Shown: in pieces, positions 1 through 7,706 of the stretch
Layout of the letters: every line of letters starts with the position of its first letter
Position numbering within the stretch: position 1 is the first letter of the stretch
From: an uncultured Mycoplasmatota bacterium
GTDB taxonomy: Bacteria > Bacillota_I > Bacilli_A > RF39 > UBA660
DNA length: 18,170 nucleotides
Direction of reading: 5' to 3'
Assembly (NCBI GenBank): GCA_900546715.1
Contig: UREA01000028.1
Coordinates: 1-18,170, forward strand
Position numbers and translations under genes: made by a program
Notes under the pieces: generated by a model
What the model saw: only the letters and a program-made list of their open reading frames with translations
Databases searched by the model: none
What the model was told of the DNA's origin: nothing

Positions 1-4
1 AATC

Positions 5-30
5 CCCATAAATATGGGAATTTTCTCTTT
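5..30 (+). terminator. Possible terminator of an upstream gene
   Basis: A 5-bp stem CCCAT / ATGGG (5-9 and 14-18) with an AAAT loop is followed by a T-rich run (21-30). This could end a plus-strand gene lying before the window. The stem is short, so the call is tentative. Confidence 0.4.
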
Positions 31-171
31 TAATCTTATTTTGCACCTTTTACGGGAACTTTGAATTTAATTCAAGCTTAAAATTGTATTTATTGAAAAT
101 AATTGAATTAATTTTAATTTATTTTTAAATTGTATTAAATTTAAAATTTAGTATATTAAAAAATTTTTAAT

Positions 172-193
172 TATGATACAATATTTAGGGAGG
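172..193 (+). promoter_or_regulatory. Probable -10 box and strong ribosome-binding site of the first operon
   Basis: TATGAT (172-177), overlapped by TACAAT (177-182), is a good -10 candidate. No convincing -35 lies 16-18 bp upstream. AGGGAGG (187-193) is a strong Shine-Dalgarno site 5 nt before the ATG at 199. If the -10 is correct, the 5' leader is only about 15 nt. Confidence 0.4.
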
Positions 194-198
194 CTTAA

Positions 199-744
199 AT
201 GACTATAGGAATAGATTTAGATGACACTTTAATTGAAACAACTAAGACCGGTAACAAATACTTAAAAGAATTTATAACTGATAATAGTATAACTGATTAT
301 CATGATTTAAGCAAAGATGAATATTTAAAATTTTATAAAGTTTATTTATATGATATTCAAAAGTGTGCACCAATAAAAAAAGATGCTTTAAAAGTTTTAA
401 ATTATTTGCATAGTAAAAATATTAGAATTGTTTTTATTACGGCTAGAGGAACTTTAGGTTTTACAGATTCTATTCCTATAACTTTAGAATATTTAAAAAA
501 TCATGATGTTGTTTATGATAAAATAATTTTTAAAAAGAATCATAAATCAGCATCAGCTAGAAAAGAGCATGTTGATTTATTTATTGATGATAAAGAAAGG
601 GTTTTAGATGAAATAAAAAGATTGGGAATAAGAACTTTAAGATTTACAGAAAAAAATGAATCAAGCAATCATGATACTGTTTCATCATGGTTAGATGCAA
701 AAAAATATATTGATAATTTAATCGGGGAGGTTAAAGATGAATGA
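199..744 (+). CDS. HAD-superfamily 5'-nucleotidase, NT5C/deoxyribonucleotidase-like
   Basis: This is a 181-residue cytosolic hydrolase of the HAD superfamily. The nucleophile motif DLDDT is at residues 6-10 (D6 and D8), motif II is TARG at 81-84, a lysine-rich stretch near 112-122 probably supplies motif III, and the acidic motif IV is DLFIDD at 126-131. The small size and the DLDDT start resemble the pyrimidine 5'(3')-deoxyribonucleotidase (NT5C) group, which removes phosphate from dNMPs such as dTMP and dUMP. Substrate choice is inferred. The gene opens the operon with a strong AGGGAGG site, and its end overlaps ruvB by 8 nt. Its place ahead of thymidylate-synthesis genes would suit a role in balancing deoxynucleotides, but other phosphatase roles are possible. 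Confidence 0.75.
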   Translation: MTIGIDLDDTLIETTKTGNKYLKEFITDNSITDYHDLSKDEYLKFYKVYLYDIQKCAPIKKDALKVLNYLHSKNIRIVFITARGTLGFTDSIPITLEYLKNHDVVYDKIIFKKNHKSASARKEHVDLFIDDKERVLDEIKRLGIRTLRFTEKNESSNHDTVSSWLDAKKYIDNLIGEVKDE

Positions 745-1759
745 TAGATTAATTGATAGTGAATTAAAACCAGAAGATATTTTTGATAAAAGTATTCGAC
801 CAGTTTCTTTAGATGAATATGTTGGACAAGAGAAAATTAAAGAAAATTTAAGAATTTTTATTCAGGCCGCCAAAATGCGTAATGAACCACTCGATCATGT
901 ACTTTTATATGGTCCTCCAGGTTTGGGTAAAACAACACTTGCTCATATAATAGCTAATGAAATGGGTTCAAATATAAAAACTGCAACTGGCCCATCAATT
1001 GAAAAAAGTGGTGATTTAGCAGCAATTTTATCAACTTTAGAACCAGGAGATGTCTTATTTATTGATGAAATCCATCGTATTCCTTCGTTTATTGAAGAAA
1101 TACTTTATTCGGCAATGGAAGATTTTACCATTAATATTGTAATTGGTACAGAAGGAAAAAGCAGAAGTGTTAAAATAGATTTACCACCATTTACTTTAGT
1201 TGGAGCAACAACTAGAGCAGGTGACCTATCTAGTCCTTTAAGAGACCGTTTTGGTATTGTTAATAAACTAGAGTTTTATTCTGATGAAGAACTAGGAGAT
1301 ATAGTAAAACGTACTAGTCATGTACTTGATATGAATATCGATGATGATGCGGCAGTAGAACTTGCTAAAAGAAGTAGAAAAACCCCAAGAATTGCCAATC
1401 GTTTATTTAAAAGAGTTAGGGATTTTGCTCTAGTTGAAGGCACCGGCAAAATTGATTTAACAATAACTCTTAATGCCCTAGATCGCCTTAATGTCGATAA
1501 ATATGGTCTAGATACAATTGATATTGAATATCTAGAAGCTTTAATTAACAAATTTAATGGAGGACCTGTTGGAGTTGAAACAATATCTACAGCAATCGGA
1601 GAAGAAATAACTACTATTGAAGATGTTGTTGAACCATTTTTACTTCAAGAAGGTTTTATTAAAAGAACAAGAAGTGGCCGTGTTGCTACCGAAAAAACTT
1701 ATGAACACTTAGGAATAGATCATAACAGAAGTCTTTTTGAAAGCGGGGGATTATTTTGA
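737..1759 (+). CDS. ruvB: Holliday junction branch-migration ATPase RuvB
   Basis: This is the hexameric AAA+ motor that, with RuvA, drives branch migration of Holliday junctions during recombination repair. At 340 residues it has normal length. Visible motifs are Walker A GPPGLGKT (59-66), Walker B with DEIH (110-113), sensor 1 GATTR (156-160), the arginine-finger segment SPLRDRFG (166-173) and the C-terminal winged-helix DNA-binding domain with RTRSGRVAT (about 311-319). The ATG at 737 follows GGGGAGG (724-730) and overlaps the previous gene by 8 nt. Its stop is shared with the TTG start of folD. ruvA, usually the direct neighbour, is not in the window; the upstream gene is an unrelated hydrolase. 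Confidence 0.97.
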   Translation: MNDRLIDSELKPEDIFDKSIRPVSLDEYVGQEKIKENLRIFIQAAKMRNEPLDHVLLYGPPGLGKTTLAHIIANEMGSNIKTATGPSIEKSGDLAAILSTLEPGDVLFIDEIHRIPSFIEEILYSAMEDFTINIVIGTEGKSRSVKIDLPPFTLVGATTRAGDLSSPLRDRFGIVNKLEFYSDEELGDIVKRTSHVLDMNIDDDAAVELAKRSRKTPRIANRLFKRVRDFALVEGTGKIDLTITLNALDRLNVDKYGLDTIDIEYLEALINKFNGGPVGVETISTAIGEEITTIEDVVEPFLLQEGFIKRTRSGRVATEKTYEHLGIDHNRSLFESGGLF

Positions 1760-2592
1760 TTTTAGATGGTAAAAAAGTTAGAGATGAAATACTTGCCAAA
1801 ATAAAGAAAAAAATTACTAAAGAAAATTTGCAAATTAAATTAGCAATTATCTTAGTAGGAGATAATGAAGCAAGTAAGATATATATTAAAAATAAAGAAA
1901 AATATTGTGAGTATGTAGGTATTGCTGTAGAAAAGTATTTGTTACCTACTGATACATCAGAATCTGAAGTTACTAATTTAATAAAAAAGCTAAATAATGA
2001 TGAATCAGTTACTGGTATAATATTACAAAGTCCAGTTCCAGAAGGTATAAATTTTGATAAATGTAGTAATTTAATAGATTCTAAAAAAGATGTTGATGGT
2101 TTTACTAAGGAAAATATATATAATTTATATTTAGGAAAGAAAACTATCTTGCCTTGTACTGTTAAAGGAATTATTAAATTGCTCGAATACTATGATATTC
2201 CTATTAGTGGAGCAAACACAGTTATTATAGGTCGAGGTAATATTGTAGGTCATCCACTTAGTTTAGCCCTAGAGAATTTAGATGCTACAGTAACTGTTGC
2301 TCACTCTAAAACTAAGAATTTAAGTGAACTTACTAAAAATGCTGATATCTTAATTAGTGCAACAGGTGTTGCTCATTTAATAAAAAGCGATATGGTTAAA
2401 CCAGGCTCAGTCGTAATAGATGTTGGAGTCTCCCGAGACAACGGGAAAATAGTTGGTGATGTCGATTTTGAGAATGTTTTAGATATTGCAGGTTATATTA
2501 CACCTAATCCTGGTGGAGTTGGTCCAATGACTGTTGCAATGATTATAGATAATTTAGTAGAAATGAAGGAAGGGAAGATTAAAAATGGATAA
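1756..2592 (+). CDS. folD: Bifunctional methylene-THF dehydrogenase / methenyl-THF cyclohydrolase FolD
   Basis: FolD interconverts 5,10-methylene-, methenyl- and 10-formyl-tetrahydrofolate with NADP(H), so it supplies one-carbon units for purines, formyl-Met-tRNA and dTMP. The 278 residues match the family. Y43 and K47 correspond to the catalytic Tyr and Lys, KDVDGF is at 101-106, the Rossmann segment GRGNIVG at 159-165 and the signature PNPGGVGPMT at 250-259. The start is a TTG at 1756 that overlaps the ruvB stop as TTGA, with GGGGGA (1745-1750) 5 nt upstream; no ATG lies nearby in frame, and translation from here gives the usual FolD N-terminus. The 4-nt overlap implies translational coupling to ruvB. 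The end overlaps glyA by 8 nt. Confidence 0.96.
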   Translation: MILDGKKVRDEILAKIKKKITKENLQIKLAIILVGDNEASKIYIKNKEKYCEYVGIAVEKYLLPTDTSESEVTNLIKKLNNDESVTGIILQSPVPEGINFDKCSNLIDSKKDVDGFTKENIYNLYLGKKTILPCTVKGIIKLLEYYDIPISGANTVIIGRGNIVGHPLSLALENLDATVTVAHSKTKNLSELTKNADILISATGVAHLIKSDMVKPGSVVIDVGVSRDNGKIVGDVDFENVLDIAGYITPNPGGVGPMTVAMIIDNLVEMKEGKIKNG

Positions 2593-3811
2593 GATTTTAG
2601 AAAATGCTTTAAGAAAGGAGCGGGTTAGACAAGAGGCTAATATTGAGTTGATTGCTTCTGAAAATTATGTATCAAATGATATATTAAAATTACAAGGTAG
2701 TATTTTAACTAATAAGTATGCTGAAGGTTACCCTGCCAAAAGATATTACGGCGGTTGTGAATATATAGATATATTTGAAGATACTGCTAGAGATTATGCC
2801 AAAGAGTTGTTTGGTGCTAAATTTGCTAATGTTCAACCACACTCTGGTTCAAGTGCTAATATGGCAGTATATAGAGCTTTACTTAATCATGGTGATAAAG
2901 TAATGGGAATGAATTTATCAAATGGTGGACACTTAACTCATGGCCATAAATTATCTTTTAGTGGAATGGATTATGAAATTGTCGATTATGATGTTGATCC
3001 TGAAACAGAAATGATTGATTATGATGCTTTAAGAGAAAAAGCAAAGCGCGAAAAACCAAAAATGATTATTGCGGGAGCTAGTGCTTATTCTCGTACTATT
3101 GATTTTGAAAAGTTTAGAGAAATTGCAGATGAAGTTGGAGCATATCTATTTGTTGATATGGCTCATATTGCTGGGCTTGTTGCAGCAGGACTTCATCCAT
3201 CTCCAGTACCATTCGCAGATGTAGTTACAACTACTACTCATAAAACTTTGCGAGGACCTCGCGGTGGTTTAATTCTAACTAATAATGAAGAAATTGCTAA
3301 AAAAATAGATAAAACAGTTTTCCCAGGCATTCAAGGTGGTCCTCTAATGCATGTTATTGCAGCTAAAGCTGAGTGTTTCTATGAAGCATTACAACCAGAA
3401 TTTAAGGATTATCAAAAACAAGTACTTAAAAATATCATAGCTTTATCAGAAACTTTAAAAGAAGAAGGTTTCCATGTAGTTTCAAATGGTACAGATAATC
3501 ATTTAATTTTAGTTGATGTTAAAAGCACTTGTGGCTTGACGGGTAAAGATGCTCAAAACCTACTTGATAAAATACATATAACAGTTAATAAAAACACAAT
3601 ACCTAATGACACAGAAAGTCCAATGGTAACTAGTGGAATTAGACTTGGTTCACCTGCTATGACGACCCGCGGCTTAAAAGAAGATGATTTTGTGCGTATT
3701 GGTACAATTATTGCTAGAGCCTTAAAAAATCATGATAATGAAGAAATATTACATGAACTTGATAAAGAAGTATTAGATATTACAAGTAAATATCCATTAT
3801 GGTATGAATAA
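2585..3811 (+). CDS. glyA: Serine hydroxymethyltransferase
   Basis: This PLP enzyme converts serine plus THF to glycine plus 5,10-methylene-THF, the donor used by the ThyA encoded next. The 408 residues are typical. Landmarks are ELIASENY (21-28), the substrate loop around KRYYGGCEY (52-60), DMAHIAGL (191-198) with the PLP-stacking region, and TTTTHKTLRGPRGG, in which K220 should carry the PLP Schiff base. The ATG at 2585 follows AGGAAGGGAAG and overlaps folD by 8 nt. An 8-nt gap containing AAGGTGAG leads to thyA. Nothing is missing from the active site. Confidence 0.97.
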   Translation: MDKILENALRKERVRQEANIELIASENYVSNDILKLQGSILTNKYAEGYPAKRYYGGCEYIDIFEDTARDYAKELFGAKFANVQPHSGSSANMAVYRALLNHGDKVMGMNLSNGGHLTHGHKLSFSGMDYEIVDYDVDPETEMIDYDALREKAKREKPKMIIAGASAYSRTIDFEKFREIADEVGAYLFVDMAHIAGLVAAGLHPSPVPFADVVTTTTHKTLRGPRGGLILTNNEEIAKKIDKTVFPGIQGGPLMHVIAAKAECFYEALQPEFKDYQKQVLKNIIALSETLKEEGFHVVSNGTDNHLILVDVKSTCGLTGKDAQNLLDKIHITVNKNTIPNDTESPMVTSGIRLGSPAMTTRGLKEDDFVRIGTIIARALKNHDNEEILHELDKEVLDITSKYPLWYE

Positions 3812-3819
3812 GGTGAGTT

Positions 3820-4719
3820 ATGTCAAAGTGGGATAAAGATTATATTAAATTATGTAAAACTATATTAAGTGAGGGAGTAGAAGTAGAAAATAGAACTGGT
3901 ATTAATACTATTAAAATACCTAGTTATCATTTGCACTTTGATCTTCGCAAAGAATTTCCATGTCTTACAACAAAACAACTATATTTTCGTCAAGCGATAA
4001 CAGAAATGCTTTGGATTTATCAAGCTAAAAGTAATGACGTTCGTTGGTTACAGGAGCGTAATGTCCATATTTGGGATGAATGGGAAATAGATGAAGAAGG
4101 ATTTTGGACTGCAGAACAAAATGTCTTAGAAAATGGTAAATTTGTAAAAAAAGAAGTTAAGAAGAATTTTGGTAAAGAGTATGCCCATACTATTGGAACA
4201 GCTTACGGGTTTATTGTAAATAAGTTTAATTTTACGGATAAATTAATAAATACTTTAAAAAATAATCCAAGTGACAGAAGACTTGTGATATCTTTATGGC
4301 AAGATGACTATTTAGATACAGCAGTTCTTCCCAGTTGTGTATGGTCAACAGAATGGGATGTAACTGATGGATACTTAAATTTGTGGGTTCATCAAAGAAG
4401 TTGTGATGTTCCTCTAGGTCTTCCGTTTAATGTAACACAATATTCTGTTCTTTTATCAATGATTGCTCAAGTATGTGGCCTTATGCCAGGTACAATAGAT
4501 TATTCAATTAAAGATGCACATATTTATGTCAATCAAATTGGTGGCATAAAAGAACAAATCAAAAGATTCGATGAACTAGGTGATAAAGAAGCTCCAACTT
4601 TATGGTTAAATCCAGAGATTAAAGATTTTTATGAATTTGATAATTCTAAAGAACTAAAAGATATTAAAATAGAAAATTATGAACATTTAGGACCAATTAA
4701 ATTTGAAGTAGCAAAATAA
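3820..4719 (+). CDS. thyA: Thymidylate synthase ThyA
   Basis: ThyA makes dTMP from dUMP using methylene-THF and releases dihydrofolate, which the next gene product recycles. The 299 residues hold the phosphate-binding R25 (NRTG) and R153-R154 (SDRRL), catalytic C173 in LPSCVW, QRSCD (192-196), N204 in PFNVTQY and HIY (234-236). The residue after the catalytic cysteine is Val174, where most ThyA proteins have His. I recall the same substitution in the Bacillus subtilis ThyA / phage phi3T type, so this looks like a known variant class. The region around IGTAYGFIV (125-133) also departs from the E. coli form. The ribosome-binding site AAGGTGAG lies between the glyA stop and the ATG. Confidence 0.95.
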   Translation: MSKWDKDYIKLCKTILSEGVEVENRTGINTIKIPSYHLHFDLRKEFPCLTTKQLYFRQAITEMLWIYQAKSNDVRWLQERNVHIWDEWEIDEEGFWTAEQNVLENGKFVKKEVKKNFGKEYAHTIGTAYGFIVNKFNFTDKLINTLKNNPSDRRLVISLWQDDYLDTAVLPSCVWSTEWDVTDGYLNLWVHQRSCDVPLGLPFNVTQYSVLLSMIAQVCGLMPGTIDYSIKDAHIYVNQIGGIKEQIKRFDELGDKEAPTLWLNPEIKDFYEFDNSKELKDIKIENYEHLGPIKFEVAK

Positions 4720-4732
4720 AGGAAGTGATTAA

Positions 4733-5209
4733 ATGATTAGTATTATTGCAGCCATTGGAAAAAACAATGAACTTGGCAAAGATAATGATTTAATATGGCA
4801 TATTAAAGGAGATTTAGCTCATTTTAAAGAACTTACTATGCATAAAAAAATAGTAATGGGTGCATCAACTTATAAATCTTTACCAAAAAAACTAGAAGGC
4901 AGAGAATATATAATTTTATCAAAATCTTTAAGTAATATTCCTGATGCCGTGGTTTATCAAAACTTTGATGATTTGCTTGCTTACTTAAATACTTTAGATG
5001 AAGAAATCATGATTATTGGGGGTGCTAGTATTTATAAGTTATTTTTGCCATATGCTGAAGTATTATATTTAACAGAAATTGAAGAAGAAAGTGCTGCTGA
5101 TGTCTATTTTCCGGAATTTGATAAAAAAGAGTTTACAAAAACATTTTCAGAAGAACATGTTGATGATAATATAAAATATAAATTTGTAACATATGTGAGG
5201 TTAAAATGA
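4733..5209 (+). CDS. folA: Dihydrofolate reductase
   Basis: This NADPH enzyme reduces dihydrofolate, produced by ThyA, back to THF. The 158 residues are standard for the family. IWHIKGDL places W22 and the catalytic acid D27 at the usual positions, followed by F31 and T35. R57 in LEGREYII should bind the folate tail, and IIGGAS (94-99) is the conserved NADPH-binding glycine pair. AAAGGAAGTG precedes the ATG at 4733. The gene sits 13 nt after thyA and overlaps tmk by 4 nt (ATGA), a gene order that fits its role exactly. Overall sequence is divergent from textbook enzymes, but all key positions remain. Confidence 0.95.
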   Translation: MISIIAAIGKNNELGKDNDLIWHIKGDLAHFKELTMHKKIVMGASTYKSLPKKLEGREYIILSKSLSNIPDAVVYQNFDDLLAYLNTLDEEIMIIGGASIYKLFLPYAEVLYLTEIEEESAADVYFPEFDKKEFTKTFSEEHVDDNIKYKFVTYVRLK

Positions 5210-5889
5210 AAGGTAAGTTAATAATAATTGAAGGAACAGATTGTTCTGGTAAAGAAACACAAGCTAAAAAAGCTATTGAAGAATTACAAAAAAAAGGTAT
5301 ACCAGTCTTTAAATTTGCTTTTCCTAATTATGATTCTCCAACAGGTAAAATTGTTGGGGGCCCATATTTAGGTAAGGCATCTATTTGTGAAGGTTGGTTT
5401 AAAGAAGGGGCTACAAATGTTGATGGCCTAGTTGCATCTGCTTACTTTGCGGCAGACAGGAGATACAACATAAATATCATTAAAGAACATTTAGATAAAG
5501 GTGAAGTAGTAATAGTAGATAGATACGTTGAATCTAACATGGCTCATCAAGGCGGTAAAATTAAAGAAAAAGCCGAAAGATTAAAAATGTATGAAAAATT
5601 AGATAAATTAGAATTTGATATAATGGAACTACCAAGACCAGATGCTGTTATATTTTTATACATGCCTTATGAATATGCAAGTATTCTAAAACAAAGTCGT
5701 AAGGAAGCACCAGATCAACATGAATCTAGTAAAGAACATTTAAAACAAGCTGAAAATGCCTATTTAGAACTTACTGAAATTTACAACTATATTAAAATTG
5801 ATTGTGTTAAAGATGATGTAATTAGAACAATTGATGATATAAACAAGGAAGTAGTAGAAAAAATAGAAGGTGTCATAAATGTTAAATGA
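5206..5889 (+). CDS. tmk: Thymidylate (dTMP) kinase
   Basis: It phosphorylates dTMP to dTDP with ATP and completes the thymidylate module. The 227 residues begin with the P-loop EGTDCSGKETQ (9-19), a form with DCSGKET where many Tmk have DGxGKST. NYDSPTG (41-47) covers the dTMP-binding loop, FAADRRYN (81-88) and DRYVESNMAHQ (105-115) are the conserved DR(Y/W) segments, and the LID region includes RKEAPDQHE (165-173). This arrangement resembles a clostridial and mollicute Tmk subgroup. The ATG overlaps the folA stop by 4 nt, and the end overlaps queA by 11 nt. Another nucleoside-monophosphate kinase is possible but unlikely in this context. Confidence 0.9.
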   Translation: MKGKLIIIEGTDCSGKETQAKKAIEELQKKGIPVFKFAFPNYDSPTGKIVGGPYLGKASICEGWFKEGATNVDGLVASAYFAADRRYNINIIKEHLDKGEVVIVDRYVESNMAHQGGKIKEKAERLKMYEKLDKLEFDIMELPRPDAVIFLYMPYEYASILKQSRKEAPDQHESSKEHLKQAENAYLELTEIYNYIKIDCVKDDVIRTIDDINKEVVEKIEGVINVK

Positions 5890-6892
5890 ATATGATTACT
5901 TTTTGCCACCAGAACTTATTGCTCAAACACCTCTTAAAAATAGGAGTGACTCTAAACTTTTAGTAATGGATAAAATAACTGGTGAATTAAAGGAAGATGT
6001 TTTTAAAAATATCATTGATTGTTTAAATCCTGAAGATATATTAGTTTTAAATGATACTAAAGTAATACCTGCAAGACTAATCGGAGAAAAGGAAGACACT
6101 AAAGCAGTAATTGAACTTTTACTTTTAAGGAGTATCGAAGGAGATATTTGGGAATGCTTAGCTAAACCCGCCAAAAGATTACATGAGGGAACCATTGTTT
6201 CTTTTGGGGATGGCTCTCTTAAAGCTGAAGTCACCCAAAAAAAGGATGAAGGTATTGTTCATGTTAAGTTATTATATGAAGGAATTTTAATGGAAATACT
6301 AGAAAAATTAGGTACTATGCCACTTCCACCATATATTCATGAAACTTTGAGTGATCAAACTCGTTATCAAACTGTTTATGCCAAAAATATTGGTTCAGCA
6401 GCTGCTCCAACCGCAGGTTTGCATTTTACTCAAGAATTACTTGAAGAAATAAAGAAAAAAGGAGTAACTTTAGTTTATGTAACATTGCATGTAGGGCTTG
6501 GCACATTTAGACCAGTTGAAGTAGATGATATTACAAAACACCATATGCATAGTGAATATTATGTAATGACTAAGGAAGCTGCAGACACCCTAAATAGTGC
6601 TAAAGGTAAAATTTATGCGGTTGGTACAACTTCAACAAGAGTTTTAGAAACAGTAAGACACAAATATGATAAATTCATGCCATGTAGTGGAGAGACTGAT
6701 ATATTTATTTATCCAGGATTTGAATTTAAAGCTATTGATGGACTTATAACTAATTTCCATTTACCTAAAAGTACACTACTTATGCTTGTATCTGCACTAT
6801 CTTCAAAAGAAAATATCTTAAGTGCTTATGATTATGCCATAAAACATAATTTTAGATTTTTCTCTTTTGGAGATGCAATGTTCATAAAATGA
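5879..6892 (+). CDS. queA: S-adenosylmethionine:tRNA ribosyltransferase-isomerase QueA
   Basis: QueA moves the ribosyl part of SAM onto preQ1 at tRNA position 34 to form epoxyqueuosine. The 337 residues carry NDTKVIPARL (58-67), PPYIH (150-154), YQTVYA (163-168), the signature GSAAAPTAGLHFT (172-184), HVGLGTFRPV (204-213) and TNFHLPKSTLLMLVSA (301-316). The ATG at 5879 lies inside the end of tmk, with GAAGGTG (about 5866-5872) as ribosome-binding site. The partner gene tgt, often adjacent, is not present here. In many Bacilli queA lies near ruvAB; here five folate and thymidylate genes separate ruvB from queA. The stop overlaps the next gene by 4 nt. Confidence 0.96.
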   Translation: MLNEYDYFLPPELIAQTPLKNRSDSKLLVMDKITGELKEDVFKNIIDCLNPEDILVLNDTKVIPARLIGEKEDTKAVIELLLLRSIEGDIWECLAKPAKRLHEGTIVSFGDGSLKAEVTQKKDEGIVHVKLLYEGILMEILEKLGTMPLPPYIHETLSDQTRYQTVYAKNIGSAAAPTAGLHFTQELLEEIKKKGVTLVYVTLHVGLGTFRPVEVDDITKHHMHSEYYVMTKEAADTLNSAKGKIYAVGTTSTRVLETVRHKYDKFMPCSGETDIFIYPGFEFKAIDGLITNFHLPKSTLLMLVSALSSKENILSAYDYAIKHNFRFFSFGDAMFIK

Positions 6893-7497
6893 CACAAGAT
6901 AAATTAATAGATACTATTTATAAAAGTGCTGTTTTAGAAGGCATAAAAGCAACAAAGAAAGATGTAGAAGATGTTTTCAATAATATTAATAATGGTACAC
7001 TTTCTATTATTGATATTATGAGGTTAAAAGGTTTAAAAGATGCTTGGCAATTAGTTTTAACAACCATTGATGAACCTTTAACAATAGATTACATAAAAAA
7101 AGTACATTTTGAAATCTGTAAAGGTCAAAATATTCATCCTCTTGGAGAATTTCGGAGTATTGGTGTAGGAATCACTGGAACTTCTTGGAGACCAAAGCTT
7201 CCAAGCGAATGCGATTATGAAGCAGAATTAAAAGAAATATTAGATATTGAAAATGAATTAGATAGATGTATTACACTTTTTTGTTGGGTACAAAGAAGTC
7301 AAATGTTTTTAGATGGCAATAAAAGAGTTGCTAATTTGGTAGCTAATAAAGAGTGTTTAAAAAATGGTCAAGGAATTATAGCTGTGCCGGTAGAAAAAAT
7401 CGGAGACTATTTTGTTAAATTAATAAAATATTATGAAACAAATGATATGAAAGATTTAAAATTATGGATTTATGATAATTGTATTGATGGAATTTAA
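6889..7497 (+). CDS. Fic/Doc-family protein with Gln in place of the catalytic His
   Basis: The 202 residues form a compact Fic domain. Fic enzymes usually transfer AMP or another phosphate-containing group to a protein hydroxyl. The active-site motif here reads QMFLDGNKR (138-146): the acid D142, GN and the final basic residues are kept, but the catalytic His of HxFx(D/E)GN is Gln138. The third basic position is GNKR, as in Doc-like proteins. The N-terminal SAVLEG (13-18) fits the autoinhibitory (S/T)xxxE(G/N) helix, and GITGTSWRP (94-102) is in the position of the target-binding flap. The ATG overlaps the queA stop as ATGA and has no close Shine-Dalgarno site, so translation is probably coupled. 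I recall related Firmicutes Fic proteins with RSQ before the motif, so the change may mark a subfamily. Activity is uncertain. Confidence 0.85.
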   Translation: MTQDKLIDTIYKSAVLEGIKATKKDVEDVFNNINNGTLSIIDIMRLKGLKDAWQLVLTTIDEPLTIDYIKKVHFEICKGQNIHPLGEFRSIGVGITGTSWRPKLPSECDYEAELKEILDIENELDRCITLFCWVQRSQMFLDGNKRVANLVANKECLKNGQGIIAVPVEKIGDYFVKLIKYYETNDMKDLKLWIYDNCIDGI

Positions 7498-7506
7498 CAA
7501 AACTAC

Positions 7507-7535
7507 TTGACCAATTCAAAAAAACATTATATATT
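7507..7535 (+). promoter_or_regulatory. Strong sigma-A type promoter just after the Fic gene
   Basis: TTGACC (7507-7512) and TATATT (7530-7535) are separated by exactly 17 bp and match 10 of 12 consensus bases. No plus-strand gene follows. The expected transcription start (7541-7543) falls on the first bases of the inverted repeat described in the next entry, which makes a non-coding transcript the simplest explanation. Confidence 0.55.
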
Positions 7536-7540
7536 ATTAT

Positions 7541-7700
7541 TGGAAAAGAGATTATCTTTCTGAGATTGTATAACATAAGTTTAAAATATTTTGTCGAATT
7601 TTGTATATAACTAAACTTTTTATTTATTCAAAATCTCTTTTCCATATCTATTAATTATAACCAAAAAATCTTTCTTATTTAAGGAAAGATTTTTTTGGTT
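7541..7700 (+). ncRNA. Candidate small structured RNA
   Basis: A transcript from the promoter at 7507-7535 would begin with TGGAAAAGAGATT (7541-7553), which pairs perfectly over 13 bp with AATCTCTTTTCCA (7632-7644). Inside, AAGTTTA (7577-7583) pairs with TAAACTT (7612-7618), leaving a large asymmetric internal loop of 23 and 13 nt. A terminator hairpin follows at 7659-7700. There is no ATG on this strand in 7541-7700. A closed stem, a large central bubble and an apical stem recall the plan of 6S RNA, but this is shorter (104 nt to the closing stem, about 160 nt to the terminator) and I recognise no family motif. A tiny mobile element with 13-bp terminal repeats is the alternative. Confidence 0.4.
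7659..7700. terminator. Bidirectional rho-independent terminator
   Basis: The arms at 7659-7674 (AACCAAAAAATCTTTC) and 7684-7700 pair over 16 bp with one extra T, leaving a short loop. A/T runs flank the stem core on both strands, so it can end transcription from the left (Fic operon or small RNA) and from the convergent minus-strand regulator whose stop is at 7707. Confidence 0.8.
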
Positions 7701-7706
7701 TATTAT

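Noticed and set aside
1318..1551. Minus-strand open frame of 77 codons inside ruvB
   Set aside because: It lies wholly antisense to conserved ruvB sequence, has no domain likeness and is a composition shadow.
5923..6234. Minus-strand open frame of 103 codons inside queA
   Set aside because: Antisense to conserved queA codons, Ser/Leu-rich translation with no recognisable family, so treated as a shadow.
7541..7644. Mini-transposon with 13-bp terminal repeats
   Set aside because: No flanking target duplication is visible and a promoter is aligned with the first arm, so the small-RNA reading is preferred; not excluded.
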